Positions 27,301 through 37,776 of a stretch of 64,000 nt of DNA are shown piece by piece. This stretch comes from Sphingobacterium sp. SYP-B4668. Lineage in GTDB: Bacteria > Bacteroidota > Bacteroidia > Sphingobacteriales > Sphingobacteriaceae. The notes under the pieces are model-generated. The model made no database searches and was not told the DNA's origin. It saw only the letters and a list, made by a program, of their open reading frames with translations. A program made the translations under genes and the position numbers. The first letter of the stretch is position 1; each line of letters begins with the position of its first letter. The stretch spans positions 2,108,001-2,172,000 of the forward strand of contig NZ_CP115483.1 of NCBI RefSeq assembly GCF_027627455.1, written 5' to 3'.

Positions 27301-29217
27301 TTAGCTCTCCAATTCCATGATTTCTTCCGCTAAGTCTTCCCAAGCGCGTTGCAATTGGTCAAGCTCAGCTTTTGCAGAGTTGTATCTACGGGTATGGTCT
27401 TGCAGCTTCTGCAGATCGGAATAGATTTCTTCTTTTGCAATCTGTTGCTCGAGGTGGTTGACTTCGATTTCTTTTTCAGATACCTTTACTTCCAATGCGG
27501 ACAACTCTTTATTCTTTTTACTAATTATCTTAAATTTATCTTCCGTTGGAACTGATTTTTCTTTTTTCGGCTGTTCTACGACTGCTTTTTTCTCAGTTTT
27601 AGCATCTATGGGTTTAATAACCCGTTTAGAATTCCACTCTTCATACTCTTGGTAGGTGCCGGGGTATTCTTTGATTTTTTTATCCTCAATGAACCATATT
27701 TTGTTCGCGACATGATCTAAGAAATAACGATCATGCGATACCACAATCAGTGTACCTTCATATTGTTGAAGGGCTTGGATAAGGATATTGACGGATTGCA
27801 TATCCAAGTGATTGGTCGGCTCATCCAATACCAAAAAATTAGCATCTGCAGTTAAAGCCTTAGCCAGGGCGACACGTGATTTTTCTCCTCCTGAAAGGAC
27901 CTTTATTTTTTTGAAAGCATCATCCCCAGAAAATAGGAAGCAACCTAAAATAGAGCGAAGCTCCGTCTCGGTATTTTTGGGTGCAAAAGCTTGCATCTCT
28001 GCAATAATGGAATTTTCTAGATGGAGGGCCTCCAATTGATGCTGTGCGAAGAATGTCTGAGAGACGTTGTGCCCTTTGGTACTTGTTCCAGTATATTCTT
28101 TATCGGCATCGGCAACGATTCGGAGTAGAGTTGATTTCCCTTTACCGTTGGCCCCGATCAATGCAATTTTATCTCCTTTTTCGATAAGTCCATCTGTCTC
28201 CTTTAGAATTTCCAGATTAGGGTAGGACTTGCTGATTTTTTCAAGGGTGACGACATGTCTTCCAGATGGTTTGGAAAATTTGAATTGAAAATTTACGGTA
28301 GGATTCTCATCATCTACATCTTCAATCTTTTCCATTCGATCAAGGGCTTTGATACGAGACTGCGCCATTTTAGCTTTTGATGCTTTCGCACGGAATCTCT
28401 CAATCAAACGTTCCTCTTGCTTTATCTTTGCCTGTTGATTTTTGAATTGGCTAGATTGCATTTCACTACGAAGAGCTTTCTCCTCTATATAGTAACTATA
28501 GTTGCCAGCATATAGTGTCAACTTCCCTTTACGGGACTCTACTGTTTTTTTGATAATTCGATCCAGAAAATATCTATCGTGAGAGACAATGACGATTGCA
28601 CCTTCAAATGCTTGTAAATAGTTCTCCAACCATTTGATGGAAGGTAAATCCATGTGGTTGGTCGGCTCATCTAGTAACAAGATATCGGGTGTCTGCAATA
28701 ATATCCGGGCTAACATGACCCGCATGCGCCAACCACCTGAGAAGGTCGCGAGTGGTCTTTTTTGTTCCTCTTCGGAAAAACCTAGACCAGCCAAGATTTC
28801 ATGTGCACGAAATTCAATGCTATAACCATCAAGGGCTTCAAATTCCATTTGCTTGTCACTTAGCTTATTGAGAATATCGTCAGAGTAATCTGTTTCTAAT
28901 TTTTGAAGTAAATTTTCAATTTCTGTGTGCAGTTGGTTTTGCCTTTCAAAGGCTTCCATCGCTACGTGCAAGATGCTCTTATCCGAATGATAAGATAGTA
29001 AATCTTGGTTGAGATAACCAATCTTGAGGTCTTTAGCCATCGATATGGAGCCCGAAGTAGGGGTGTACTGTCCGACAATGAGCCTCAATAGCGTAGATTT
29101 GCCAGTGCCGTTGGCACCAATTAGGCCTACCTTGTCGCCAGGTTTAATATGCCAATTGGCTTCATCGTATAATGCTCTAGAGCCAATTTCAAATGTTAAG
29201 TTGTTTATCGATATCAT
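27301..29217 (-). CDS. ABC-F family ATPase, Uup-like
   Basis: A 638-residue cytoplasmic protein with two ABC ATPase domains and no membrane segment. Domain 1 has [14 protein letters not shown] and [16 protein letters not shown]; domain 2 has [13 protein letters not shown] and [17 protein letters not shown]. The linker between them is the P-site-tRNA-interaction motif region rich in Lys/Arg. The C-terminal 85 residues (after [11 protein letters not shown]) form a coiled coil as in Uup. ABC-F proteins bind the ribosome and relieve stalled or slow translation; some protect from antibiotics. The open frame extends to 29325, but the ATG at 29217 ([13 protein letters not shown]) is the normal start and lies after a -7 box. 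Confidence 0.9.
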   Translation of the reverse strand: MISINNLTFEIGSRALYDEANWHIKPGDKVGLIGANGTGKSTLLRLIVGQYTPTSGSISMAKDLKIGYLNQDLLSYHSDKSILHVAMEAFERQNQLHTEIENLLQKLETDYSDDILNKLSDKQMEFEALDGYSIEFRAHEILAGLGFSEEEQKRPLATFSGGWRMRVMLARILLQTPDILLLDEPTNHMDLPSIKWLENYLQAFEGAIVIVSHDRYFLDRIIKKTVESRKGKLTLYAGNYSYYIEEKALRSEMQSSQFKNQQAKIKQEERLIERFRAKASKAKMAQSRIKALDRMEKIEDVDDENPTVNFQFKFSKPSGRHVVTLEKISKSYPNLEILKETDGLIEKGDKIALIGANGKGKSTLLRIVADADKEYTGTSTKGHNVSQTFFAQHQLEALHLENSIIAEMQAFAPKNTETELRSILGCFLFSGDDAFKKIKVLSGGEKSRVALAKALTADANFLVLDEPTNHLDMQSVNILIQALQQYEGTLIVVSHDRYFLDHVANKIWFIEDKKIKEYPGTYQEYEEWNSKRVIKPIDAKTEKKAVVEQPKKEKSVPTEDKFKIISKKNKELSALEVKVSEKEIEVNHLEQQIAKEEIYSDLQKLQDHTRRYNSAKAELDQLQRAWEDLAEEIMELES

Positions 29218-29225
29218 TTCGGATA

Positions 29226-29263
29226 CAAAAGTAGTGAAATTTCTGCTTCTTTCTCTACCTTTG
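29226..29263. promoter_or_regulatory. Back-to-back -7 boxes of ABC-F and pyrD
   Basis: TACTTTTG reads leftward at 29226-29233 toward the ABC-F ATG (29217), and TACCTTTG reads rightward at 29256-29263 toward the pyrD ATG (29269). Only 22 bases separate the boxes, so the two polymerases would compete. The pyrD ATG begins five bases after its box, implying an almost leaderless message. Confidence 0.6.
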
Positions 29264-29268
29264 CAAAC

Positions 29269-30303
29269 ATGTACAAGTTGATCAAACCTTTTTTCTTTTC
29301 CATGAATCCCGAGTCTGCCCATCATACCGTGACTGGTGGATTGCAGACCTTTACTAAAATATGGGGAGCTAAATCTTTACTGAAATCTATTTATTCCATA
29401 ACGGATAAGCGATTGGAACGTGAGGTCTTAGGTTTAAAATTTAAGAATCCCGTAGGGCTAGCCGCTGGATTTGACAAAAACGGAGAGTATATCGATCAGA
29501 TGGCTAACTTCGGATTTGGATTTATCGAGATAGGAACGGTAACCCCCAAACCTCAACCGGGGAACGAGAAACCGAGGATGTTCAGATTGGTACCTGATGA
29601 GGCCTTGATTAATCGTATGGGCTTTAATAATCAAGGTGCTGATGTGGCAGCTGGAAGATTGAGACACCTGAAGAGAAGAGAGGGAATCATTATCGGTGGA
29701 AATATTGGCAAAAATAAAGTGACACCTAATGAAGATGCTGTACTGGATTATCTTTACTGCTTCCGGGCGCTCTTTGATTATGTCGATTATTTTGTGGTCA
29801 ATGTGAGTTCGCCCAATACGCCTGGTTTGCGGGATTTGCAGGAAAAAGAGCCTTTGAAAAATATATTACGACAATTGATGGATATCAACAATAAAAATGG
29901 AGTGTCTAGACCCATTTTGTTGAAAATTGCTCCAGATTTGACAGACAGCCAGCTAAATGATATCATCGAAATCGTTCAAGAAACTAAAATTGCTGGCGTT
30001 ATAGCGACCAATACCACGATATCGAGAGAAGGACTACGTAGCAATCCTGTGTTGGTCAATGAAATGGGAGGAGTGAGTGGAAAGCCATTGACGAAGCGAT
30101 CTACCGAGGTCATCCGTTACCTTTCTGAAAAGTCTAATCGTGCTTTTCCTATTATTGGGGTGGGGGGGATCCATACTGCCGAAGATGCCATAGAAAAGTT
30201 GGATGCGGGAGCTTGCCTAATTCAATTGTATACTGGATTTATCTACGAAGGTCCAGGTTTGGTCTCGGATATTTGTAAGGGGATATTGAAAAGTGGACGT
30301 TAA
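29269..30303 (+). CDS. pyrD: Dihydroorotate dehydrogenase, quinone-dependent (class 2)
   Basis: A 344-residue membrane-associated flavoenzyme that oxidises dihydroorotate to orotate in pyrimidine synthesis, using quinone. The N-terminal helix (residues 1-40, [20 protein letters not shown]) is the class 2 membrane anchor. FMN-barrel motifs are [66 protein letters not shown] (catalytic Ser) and [20 protein letters not shown]. It runs divergently from the ABC-F gene and ends at a strong terminator. Confidence 0.95.
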   Translation: MYKLIKPFFFSMNPESAHHTVTGGLQTFTKIWGAKSLLKSIYSITDKRLEREVLGLKFKNPVGLAAGFDKNGEYIDQMANFGFGFIEIGTVTPKPQPGNEKPRMFRLVPDEALINRMGFNNQGADVAAGRLRHLKRREGIIIGGNIGKNKVTPNEDAVLDYLYCFRALFDYVDYFVVNVSSPNTPGLRDLQEKEPLKNILRQLMDINNKNGVSRPILLKIAPDLTDSQLNDIIEIVQETKIAGVIATNTTISREGLRSNPVLVNEMGGVSGKPLTKRSTEVIRYLSEKSNRAFPIIGVGGIHTAEDAIEKLDAGACLIQLYTGFIYEGPGLVSDICKGILKSGR

Positions 30304-30330
30304 CCGCCATTTGTGTAGGGGCATAAAAAA

Positions 30331-30353
30331 ATCCGAATCTTCAAGATTCGGAT
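30331..30353. terminator. Bidirectional terminator of pyrD and gyrA-TPR operon
   Basis: ATCCGAATCT (30331-30340) pairs perfectly with AGATTCGGAT (30344-30353), with A7 on the left and T7 on the right. Confidence 0.93.
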
Positions 30354-30375
30354 TTTTTTATGTTTATTATGCTTT

Positions 30376-31545
30376 TTAGTTCAAAGCATCAATTTTAGAT
30401 TGTACTTCTTTGCTTTTTTCTTCATCTTGAACAAAGTCATAGTAGCTTTTTAAGTATCGCAATGAATCTGCATTTTTAGGCTCCAACTCTACTAATTTCA
30501 ATAGATAAGGTAGTGCTGGTTTCAACTTGTCTTTAGCAGCTGTTACAGCGGCATTGTAATCAGCGGTTTTCAAAGTGCGATCGTTGTTAGCTTTATTAAT
30601 GTCTTCCCGTACTTGATTCATAATCGTAACCGCCGCATTTGTATTGGCCTCAAAATAGTTTGGATCCAATTCAATTGCTTTTTGATAAGCTGTCAACGCT
30701 TTGTCCATATCTTTGGTTGCACTACTGGCAATACCCAGATAATAGTATAAGGTCTTGTTGGTAGGGTCTTTCGCAATTTGATTTTCTATATCTGAAACTA
30801 CTTTTTGCTCATTCCCTGCTATTAGGTTCAATTCAATATTTTGTACAGCCGCGCCATTGTCAGTCGGGTATTCGGTAGCTGCAATTGCCGCATATTCAAG
30901 TGCACTGGTGGTATCAGCCGCAGATAGGAATAATTTTGGAAGGTCTACTAATATACTTTTGTGGTTTGAAAACTCTTTTGCAGGAATCAAAGCCTTATAT
31001 TTTTCAATTGCATTTTTGTAATCCTTGTTTTGGATAGCAGCTAGACCAGAGTAATAAGTCAATGTAGTATCACCTGGTAGATAGACCAATCCTTTGTCGA
31101 ACGCTGTATATGCAGTAGGGTAATCTTGTTTTTCCCAAGCGGCTACCCCTTGGTTAAAATTATATTGACCCAATGTTTGTTCGGCCACCTTGATGTTTTC
31201 AGCATTTTTCTTATCCGTATCCAACTCTTTGGCTTTCTTAATGCCTTCCTCGGCTTTTGCCGCTTCTTCAGCTGAATTGTTTAGAGAAGCATAGTTAGCA
31301 CTCACCAAAGCATAATATGTCCATGTCTCGGCTAAATCCTTTGTTTTTTCATGTACAATAGCTTCGTTAAGCGCATCAGATGCCGTCTTTAAATTTGTCT
31401 CGCCCAACTTTGGCTGGCCAGCGCCTTTAAATTCCTCAAACTTTGCAATTGCAGATTTAGCTTTTTTTAAGTTTCCCGTTTGCGCAAAAACAAGTGTTCC
31501 TGCGGATACCATCACGGATAAAACTATTGTTTTTCTAATGTTCAT
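30376..31545 (-). CDS. Exported TPR-repeat protein
   Basis: A 389-residue protein with a signal peptide (MNIRKTIVLSVMVSAGTLVF, cleavage after AQ) and several tetratricopeptide repeats. The clearest is YYLGIASSATKDMDKALTAY followed by QKAIELDPNYFEANTNAAVT (residues 265-305). TPR solenoids mediate protein-protein contact, so this is probably a periplasmic scaffold or assembly factor. It is the last of three genes downstream of gyrA, two bases after the preceding TPR gene, and ends at the pyrD terminator. The protein is rich in Ala, Lys and Asp. No specific partner can be named. Confidence 0.8.
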   Translation of the reverse strand: MNIRKTIVLSVMVSAGTLVFAQTGNLKKAKSAIAKFEEFKGAGQPKLGETNLKTASDALNEAIVHEKTKDLAETWTYYALVSANYASLNNSAEEAAKAEEGIKKAKELDTDKKNAENIKVAEQTLGQYNFNQGVAAWEKQDYPTAYTAFDKGLVYLPGDTTLTYYSGLAAIQNKDYKNAIEKYKALIPAKEFSNHKSILVDLPKLFLSAADTTSALEYAAIAATEYPTDNGAAVQNIELNLIAGNEQKVVSDIENQIAKDPTNKTLYYYLGIASSATKDMDKALTAYQKAIELDPNYFEANTNAAVTIMNQVREDINKANNDRTLKTADYNAAVTAAKDKLKPALPYLLKLVELEPKNADSLRYLKSYYDFVQDEEKSKEVQSKIDALN

Positions 31546-31547
31546 TG

Positions 31548-32648
31548 TTAATTATTTGTAAGTTGGTTCAATAATAAATTGACGCGGTCTAATTGCGCCA
31601 TATCTTTAGAAGCAGTATAATACATTGCTAATGATTTAAGCGCATTAACATCATAAGGCTTCACTTCATTAGCTTTCAATAGGTAGTTCTGAGCATTGTA
31701 TTGCGCCTCATTATCATCGTTATTGACCAAGAAACCATTCAGATAAATAAGGCCTATTGCCAAATTAGCTTCGTAGTTATTGCGATCGAATTTGATGACC
31801 TTCTCATAGTATTCTTTAGCCTTTTCAATATGGTTAAGCGATTCATTCGCGTATCCAGCTAGATAATTAAGGTCAATATTTTCGGGCTCGTAAGCAATTG
31901 CTTCGTCAATGATCGGAACAATCGCATCATAAGATTTGTTGTTCGAATAAATCTGAATCAATTGGAAGAGTATCTCCTTACTTTTAGGAAATTGCAACCT
32001 ACCTTGGGATAGAACGTCCAAAGTTGCTTGTTTCTTATCTTGAGCCGTGTAAATTTGTGCTAATTTTAAATAATCATTAGGTGTTACCTTGTCTGACTCC
32101 ACAATAGACTCGTATAATTCAGCCGCCTTATTATAATCTTTGCTCTCTAAAGCCAGTATGGCAAGATTTGCTGTCACAGCCGTATTGTTGGAATTTAACG
32201 CATCGACCTTCTCATAAAAGGAAAAGGCCTCTTTAAGCTTGTTTTCTTTAAGGGCTTTGTTGGCCTTGAAGATAAGCGCAGAGATTAGATTCTGCCTTAC
32301 ATAATTAACTTCAGAGCTGTACTCGTCAGAAGCTCCCTTTTTATCAATAACTTGAAGTGCTTTTTCCGAAAGTTCAATAGGGTCAGCGCTATACTTTTGC
32401 TGACGCAAAGAGTCTGTAACAGCGTAGGAACTATACACCAATGCCCGCAGCACATTGTTTTTGACTTGCGCAGAATCTTTTTTGGTGGCAAATGCCGCGT
32501 CAGCAAATTTACGGGCGTTCTCTAAATGTTTAAATTCTCCTGTTTTCGTGTATAAAGCAAAACTGTTGTTGCCCTCCTTGATATTGGATTGGGCAACAAC
32601 AGTAAAGCTGAATGTAGTGAAAATTAATATAGCTATTAAAATTTTCAT
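31548..32648 (-). CDS. Exported TPR-repeat protein
   Basis: A 366-residue protein with a signal peptide (MKILIAILIFTTFSFTVVAQ) followed by TPR-like helical pairs, for example AILALESKDYNKAAELYESI and YLAGYANESLNHIEKAKEYY with EKVIKFDRNNYEANLAIGLI. The open frame continues upstream to 32744 inside gyrA, but the ATG at 32648 begins a proper signal peptide. It lies 13 bases after the gyrA stop and two bases before a second TPR gene, and the two are probably paralogues that act together in the periplasm. The link to gyrase is likely transcriptional only. Confidence 0.8.
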   Translation of the reverse strand: MKILIAILIFTTFSFTVVAQSNIKEGNNSFALYTKTGEFKHLENARKFADAAFATKKDSAQVKNNVLRALVYSSYAVTDSLRQQKYSADPIELSEKALQVIDKKGASDEYSSEVNYVRQNLISALIFKANKALKENKLKEAFSFYEKVDALNSNNTAVTANLAILALESKDYNKAAELYESIVESDKVTPNDYLKLAQIYTAQDKKQATLDVLSQGRLQFPKSKEILFQLIQIYSNNKSYDAIVPIIDEAIAYEPENIDLNYLAGYANESLNHIEKAKEYYEKVIKFDRNNYEANLAIGLIYLNGFLVNNDDNEAQYNAQNYLLKANEVKPYDVNALKSLAMYYTASKDMAQLDRVNLLLNQLTNN

Positions 32649-32661
32649 GGGTTGTTTTTTT

Positions 32662-35226
32662 TTATTCAGTGTCGTTGATAGTTGTGTCTTCATCTGTAGC
32701 TGCAGTATCCTCGTCTTCGACTGGTTCACCTTCGATGAATTCAATCTCCTCTTCCTCTTCTCTTTCTACTTTAGTAATAGATGCGATTTCGTCATTGTCC
32801 TTGAGGTTTATCAATCGTACTCCTTGCGTTGCTCTTCCCATCACACGTAGGTCCGCTACGCCAATACGGATAACGATGCCCGACTTGTTGATGATCATCA
32901 AATCCTCATTGTCTGTCACTCCTTTGATAGCTACCAATTCGCCGGTTTTGTCGGTCACATTGATGGTCTTAACACCTTTACCACCACGGTTGGTGACACG
33001 ATAATCCTCAATGTCTGTCCGTTTTCCATACCCCTTTTCAGAGACTACTAATACGGTGACTTCTGGATTATTCACACTAATCATGCCAACTACCTCGTCA
33101 TTTTCATGGCCTAAGGTAATTCCACGTACACCTGTGGCTGTTCTACCCATAGGGCGGACTGTAGATTCATTAAAACGAATAGCGCGACCCGAACGCAGTG
33201 CCATGACGATTTCACTGCTACCATCGGTCAATGACGCTTCGATAAGTTGATCGCCTTCATTAATGTTGATTGCATTGATACCATTGGCGCGAGGTCTAGA
33301 GTATGCCTCAAGAGACGTCTTTTTAATCGTACCCTTTTTGGTACACATGATGATAAAGTTGTTCTCGAGGTATTCTTGGTCTTTCAGGTTGATGACCTTA
33401 ATGTATGCCTTGATCTTTTCATCTTTCGGAATGTTGATGATGTTCTGTAGAGCACGGCCTCTAGAGGTACGGCTTCCTTCAGGTATCTCAAAGGCCCTCA
33501 GCCAGAAACAGCGTCCAGCTTCAGTAAAAAATAACATATAATTGTGCGCCGAAGCGGTAATGATATGCTCCGTGAAATCTTCTTCGCGGGTGTTGGTGCC
33601 GATAGAACCTCTTCCCCCTCTGCCTTGTCTTTTATACTCAGATAGTGGGGTGCGTTTGACGTAGCTGTTGTGCGAAATGGTGATGACAATCTCTTCGTCA
33701 TCGATGAAATCTTCCATTCGCATATCTTCGGCAGAGTGTACGACTATCGAACGGCGTTCATCACCATACTTCTCTTTGACTTCTGCAAGTTCATCTTTGA
33801 TAATCTGCATACGAAGTGTTTCGTCGCCAAGGACGCTTTTTAAGTATTCGATCGTTTTCATCAACTCGTCGTACTCTTCTCTGATTTTGTCGCGTTCCAG
33901 TCCTGTCAAGCGACGTAAGGTCATATCGAGTATGGCGCGAGCTTGCAAGTCTGATAAACCAAATTTTTCCATTAGCCCCATACGCGCGTCTTCTGGCGTT
34001 TGTGAAGCACGAATCAATTTGATAACTTCATCTAAATGGTCTAAAGCTATTAAATAACCCTCTAAGATGTGAGCTCTCTTTTCTGCTTCAGCCAATTCGA
34101 ATTTAGTACGACGAATCACTACTTCGTGACGATGCTCCACAAACTCGTGAATCATGTCCTTCAGATTCATCATGACCGGCCTTCCTTTTACGAGAGCAAT
34201 GTTATTTACTGAAAAAGAGGTCTGTAAAGCTGTATGTTTATATAGATTGTTTAGGACAACATTGGCATTGGCATCACGCTTGATATCATAGACAACACGA
34301 AATCCTTCTCTGTCTGACTCATCGCGAATTTCGGAAATACCTTCAAGTTTTTTCTCGTTGACTAATTCTGCCGTACGTTTGATCATGTCGGCTTTGTTGA
34401 CTTGATACGGGATTTCAGTGACGATAATGGTCTCTTTTCCGTTTTTGGTCGTTTCAATCTCGGCTTTTGCACGCATCACAATACGTCCACGCCCTGTCTC
34501 GAAAGCATCTTTAACGCCGTTGTATCCATAGATGATTCCACCAGTAGGAAAGTCAGGAGCTTTGATATGCTGCATCAACTCTGAAATCTCTATATCACGG
34601 TTGTCAATATAGGCAATGGTACCATCTACTACTTCCGATAGATTGTGGGGAGCCATATTGGTAGCCATACCAACCGCGATTCCAGAAGCACCATTCACTA
34701 GGAGGTTAGGGATGCGGGATGGTAATACTGTCGGTTCTTCCAATGAATCGTCAAAGTTGAGACGGAAATCAACCGTGTCTTTGGCGATGTCTGAAAGCAT
34801 CTCTTCCGCAATTTTCTTTAATCTAGCTTCAGTATAACGCATTGCCGCAGGAGGGTCTCCATCAATAGATCCATAGTTACCCTGACCATCTACCAACGGG
34901 TAGCGCATACTCCAATCCTGTGCTAGACGTACCATCGCATCGTACACCGAAGAGTCACCATGTGGGTGATACTTTCCGAGAACGTCTCCGACAATACGTG
35001 CAGATTTTTTGTAAGGTTTGCTGCTAGTGACCCCTAGGTCAAGCATGCCGTAGAGCACACGTCTATGGACTGGTTTTAGACCATCGCGCGCATCTGGAAG
35101 AGCACGGGAAACAATCACTGACATCGAATAATCGATGTAAGCAGCTTTCATCTGGTCCTCAATATTAATAGGGATTATCCGGCCGTTAGCGGACAAATTG
35201 TTTTCGTTTTCTGTTTCTTCAGCCAT
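32662..35226 (-). CDS. gyrA: DNA gyrase subunit A
   Basis: An 854-residue gyrase A subunit, which cuts and rejoins DNA during negative supercoiling. The N-terminal winged helix has [16 protein letters not shown], and the catalytic Tyr is in [12 protein letters not shown]. The quinolone-resistance region reads [13 protein letters not shown] with Ser92 and Asp96 (E. coli Ser83 and Asp87), so it looks quinolone-sensitive at both positions. The GyrA box QRGGRG-like segment [13 protein letters not shown] begins the C-terminal beta-pinwheel that wraps DNA. The tail ([13 protein letters not shown] onward) is very acidic, as in other gyrases where it modulates wrapping. Two TPR genes follow in the same operon. 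Confidence 0.97.
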   Translation of the reverse strand: MAEETENENNLSANGRIIPINIEDQMKAAYIDYSMSVIVSRALPDARDGLKPVHRRVLYGMLDLGVTSSKPYKKSARIVGDVLGKYHPHGDSSVYDAMVRLAQDWSMRYPLVDGQGNYGSIDGDPPAAMRYTEARLKKIAEEMLSDIAKDTVDFRLNFDDSLEEPTVLPSRIPNLLVNGASGIAVGMATNMAPHNLSEVVDGTIAYIDNRDIEISELMQHIKAPDFPTGGIIYGYNGVKDAFETGRGRIVMRAKAEIETTKNGKETIIVTEIPYQVNKADMIKRTAELVNEKKLEGISEIRDESDREGFRVVYDIKRDANANVVLNNLYKHTALQTSFSVNNIALVKGRPVMMNLKDMIHEFVEHRHEVVIRRTKFELAEAEKRAHILEGYLIALDHLDEVIKLIRASQTPEDARMGLMEKFGLSDLQARAILDMTLRRLTGLERDKIREEYDELMKTIEYLKSVLGDETLRMQIIKDELAEVKEKYGDERRSIVVHSAEDMRMEDFIDDEEIVITISHNSYVKRTPLSEYKRQGRGGRGSIGTNTREEDFTEHIITASAHNYMLFFTEAGRCFWLRAFEIPEGSRTSRGRALQNIINIPKDEKIKAYIKVINLKDQEYLENNFIIMCTKKGTIKKTSLEAYSRPRANGINAININEGDQLIEASLTDGSSEIVMALRSGRAIRFNESTVRPMGRTATGVRGITLGHENDEVVGMISVNNPEVTVLVVSEKGYGKRTDIEDYRVTNRGGKGVKTINVTDKTGELVAIKGVTDNEDLMIINKSGIVIRIGVADLRVMGRATQGVRLINLKDNDEIASITKVEREEEEEIEFIEGEPVEDEDTAATDEDTTINDTE

Positions 35227-35652
35227 ATTAAGTTGGGTTCGATAAAACTAATGCATTACCGTAGTCACTCTTGTAAGTGACATACGCATGCGAAGATACG
35301 GAATAATACCCATTTTTGGAATCATTTGGGCTTTTAAATTTGTTAAAAACGGCCGTCGGAAATTACATCGATATCAGCCACTGCTAGATAAGTTCAAATC
35401 ATTTTACTCAATCTATAAACCTATTTTTATTTTCTATTTTATTTATCATATTTATTTCATAATCAGTTGTTTGAATTTTGTAATATATATTATGAATTTA
35501 TCTAAATTTAGATTGAACCAATCTTTAGCGTTTGCGCAATCTGTCGGTTGAGTTTGCAAGCGACGGGGTAGGTGATTAGGCAGGTGGATGGTAAAGTGTC
35601 TTGATCCATCTTTTTAACCTCTTGTAGAGAGGTTTGTAGGTAGCAGATTAGA
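35227..35652. other. Intergenic region upstream of gyrA
   Basis: 426 bases between gyrA and a lipoprotein gene, both on the reverse strand. An inverted repeat GTCACT...AGTGAC (35264-35281) sits 38 bases before the gyrA ATG and could be an operator. Another inverted repeat, AACCTCT-TGTAG-AGAGGTT (35616-35634), lies just after the lipoprotein gene but has no T-tract in that direction. An AT-rich 87-codon frame at 35288-35551 is probably chance. Confidence 0.5.
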
Positions 35653-36429
35653 CTATTTTTTGATGTTTTCAATGTCGATTATTTCTGCTCGATATCCAAC
35701 TATGGCATCCTTTAGAATTTTTATCCTCAAGGAGGCAAGGTTGTTTTTGTCTTTCCTTTCCATCAGCAGGAGGATATTACCATTGTCTAAATTCACTTCT
35801 CTGATTTGGTCGTTCTCCAGTACCTCAAAAAAAGGAAAATCAGATTCAAATAGGGAATTGTTGGTTTGTGTAATCAAGCCCTTGTATCCATCATCACTGT
35901 TTATGAAAAGAATAGGGTAATGAGATTGGGAGGAAGTGGTAGTGCTATTCTTTGTAGTATCCAGTTCATAATTTTTTAATCGGACGAACGAAAGCTTGGT
36001 ATTACCAATTTGCATCTCTTTTGGGGCAAAGGAACTGGATGGAGAGTATATCTGCTTACCGTCGACTATAGCATCTCCTAATGACGTTTTTATCCGTAGG
36101 TAGACCTGCGTACTCTCCGTTCCACTTGTTTGTATTGCTTCGCCATTTATCGATAGTTCGGATATGCCCGTAATCTGAACTATTTTACCTTCATTTATAA
36201 GTGTGTCAATGGCCATTAAGCTATCATTCAATAAAACAATCGAATCTCCGATGGCAATACCTTCCGTTTCCAAGCTTTGGAAGTCTAATGGGAGTGTGGC
36301 TAAGGTATGTTGTACACGTTCAGGCTGTGTATTGACAGTGTAGCTTTTTCCTTTGTTTTGACAGGAATATAGGTGTGTTGTCACTAGTGCAACGGTAATT
36401 AGGATGAGATTTCTACGGGATAAATTCAT
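35653..36429 (-). CDS. Putative lipoprotein, function unknown
   Basis: A 258-residue protein with a lipoprotein signal (LILITVALVTTHLYSC, lipobox LYSC). I do not recognise the rest. It contains beta-rich stretches (SLGDAIVDGKQIYSPSSSF, TKLSFVRLKNYELDTTK, GNILLLMERKDKNNLASLRI) and no enzyme-like motif, so it may be a beta-sandwich surface or periplasmic protein. The frame is open to 36471, but the ATG at 36429 gives the lipoprotein signal its normal length. It stands alone, between gyrA and a small gene of the opposite strand. Confidence 0.65.
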   Translation of the reverse strand: MNLSRRNLILITVALVTTHLYSCQNKGKSYTVNTQPERVQHTLATLPLDFQSLETEGIAIGDSIVLLNDSLMAIDTLINEGKIVQITGISELSINGEAIQTSGTESTQVYLRIKTSLGDAIVDGKQIYSPSSSFAPKEMQIGNTKLSFVRLKNYELDTTKNSTTTSSQSHYPILFINSDDGYKGLITQTNNSLFESDFPFFEVLENDQIREVNLDNGNILLLMERKDKNNLASLRIKILKDAIVGYRAEIIDIENIKK

Positions 36430-36645
36430 AATGTTTGCAACTTCTATGCTTTTTGAGAATAATGATTGCAAAAAATGTACCTCTTTTCGATAGGGTAGAC
36501 TTATTTGTTCAATAATTTGCGTTGTGGAGATTTCTTAATCAACTTTTGGTCAGTTGTTTAATTAAATTTTAAGGATTCCTTTACTTTGAGTAAACAAGAG
36601 AACGTTTTCTTTGTTATGCAGATATAGGTTTATACTTAATAATGG

Positions 36646-36915
36646 ATGGCCATGATTTTTAAACGTGTAAATTATCAGATCCTTCGTGATCTCAAAGCTA
36701 AGGGGTTCACTTTGTTGGTGTCCGATCACCGTGCTGACGACCAAACGCCAATTTATATTCCAGTTAAAGTGGAAAATGCGAAACGATATCTAGAGGTTGA
36801 GGCTACACCCCAGCGGACAGAAGAGTCTACAAGAAGCAAGTTGTTATTGATCATTGATGAATTGTTGGTCAAATTTGATGAAAAGCAAGTGTTTGGCGTT
36901 ATTCGCTTTGACTGA
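36646..36915 (+). CDS. Small hypothetical protein
   Basis: An 89-residue soluble protein with a balanced, protein-like composition (FKRVNYQILRDLKAKGFTL, DQTPIYIPVKVENAKRYLEV, LLIIDELLVKFDEKQVFGVI). A mixed strand-helix pattern is visible but no known domain. The start may be the ATG at 36646 or the one two codons later. It is short and isolated, so it could still be chance, but its lack of rare codons and its well-formed amphipathic segments favour a real gene. Confidence 0.5.
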   Translation: MAMIFKRVNYQILRDLKAKGFTLLVSDHRADDQTPIYIPVKVENAKRYLEVEATPQRTEESTRSKLLLIIDELLVKFDEKQVFGVIRFD

Positions 36916-36991
36916 TGATCGTGGTCGTATTTGATTCATTACGTAATCGAAGACGAAATCCTTAATTGCCTAAACAAGTAATCCTAACAAC

Positions 36992-37768
36992 TTAATAACT
37001 GGCATATAAAATATTCCGTTTGAAAGAGTATAGGGCGGGAAGCCTTTTAGTTCGTTGTGTTATTCTGTCCTTGAACTCGGCAACAAATTGTTCTCTTACT
37101 TCTCCATTTAAACGTTCCATATAAGGGATCAAGGTTGACCCTGAAATAAATTCAAATAAATCATTGGGGTGATTTGCAATAATCGGATATACTTTTTGCA
37201 TCACCTCTTGTTTTTTACTGCCATTCTCAAATAATATCTGCGCATATTCATCAATACTTAGTACTGGGGATTCACGTTTCCAATGTCCCAGTGCAGACGC
37301 ATAGGGCTCTTGCTGTACCAATTCGAGAATCATCAGATTAAGGATGTTGTCATTTTGTGCAGGAATCTGTATGGCCAGTTGACCTCCTGGTTTCAATTTA
37401 GATACAATCCTAGGGATGAGAGTGGAATGGTCATCTATCCACTGAAGTGCAGCATTTGAAAAAATAAGATCCCACTGCTCTTCTTGCGCCAGTTGTTCTT
37501 GGATACTGCGTTTGGCAAAAGAAACATTCTCCTTAACGAAGGGGATGGACTTGGCGAGCATTTCTGCGGACGAATCCACTCCAACGATATTCGCATTGGG
37601 CAAGTGCTCGGAAAGCTGGTGGGTCAGCTCCCCGGTGCCGCAGCCCAAATCGACCACCTTCATATCACGTCTTTTCTCAATCCAATTTAACAAATCGAAA
37701 AAAGGTGCAAATCGCTCTCTTTTAAACAGCGTATATTGGTCTGGGTTCCATTGCATTGCTTTTGTCAT
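36992..37768 (-). CDS. tam: Trans-aconitate methyltransferase-like SAM methyltransferase
   Basis: A 258-residue class I methyltransferase. It starts QWNPDQYTLFKRERFAPFFD like E. coli Tam, then has motif I VVDLGCGTGELT, motif II IVGVDSSAEML, IFSNAALQWIDDHSTLI, and GGQLAIQIPAQNDNI. Tam methylates trans-aconitate, a by-product that inhibits aconitase. The match to the N-terminal Tam pattern is good, but a different small-acid substrate is possible. It lies eight bases after the serine hydrolase gene on the same strand and likely belongs to the same three-gene operon as the HAD phosphatase. Confidence 0.82.
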   Translation of the reverse strand: MTKAMQWNPDQYTLFKRERFAPFFDLLNWIEKRRDMKVVDLGCGTGELTHQLSEHLPNANIVGVDSSAEMLAKSIPFVKENVSFAKRSIQEQLAQEEQWDLIFSNAALQWIDDHSTLIPRIVSKLKPGGQLAIQIPAQNDNILNLMILELVQQEPYASALGHWKRESPVLSIDEYAQILFENGSKKQEVMQKVYPIIANHPNDLFEFISGSTLIPYMERLNGEVREQFVAEFKDRITQRTKRLPALYSFKRNILYASY

Positions 37769-37776
37769 TTATCTGG

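Noticed and set aside
35288..35551. 87-codon frame upstream of gyrA
   Set aside because: Rich in Ile, Phe, Tyr and Lys as expected from AT-rich non-coding DNA, and lies in the gyrA promoter region.
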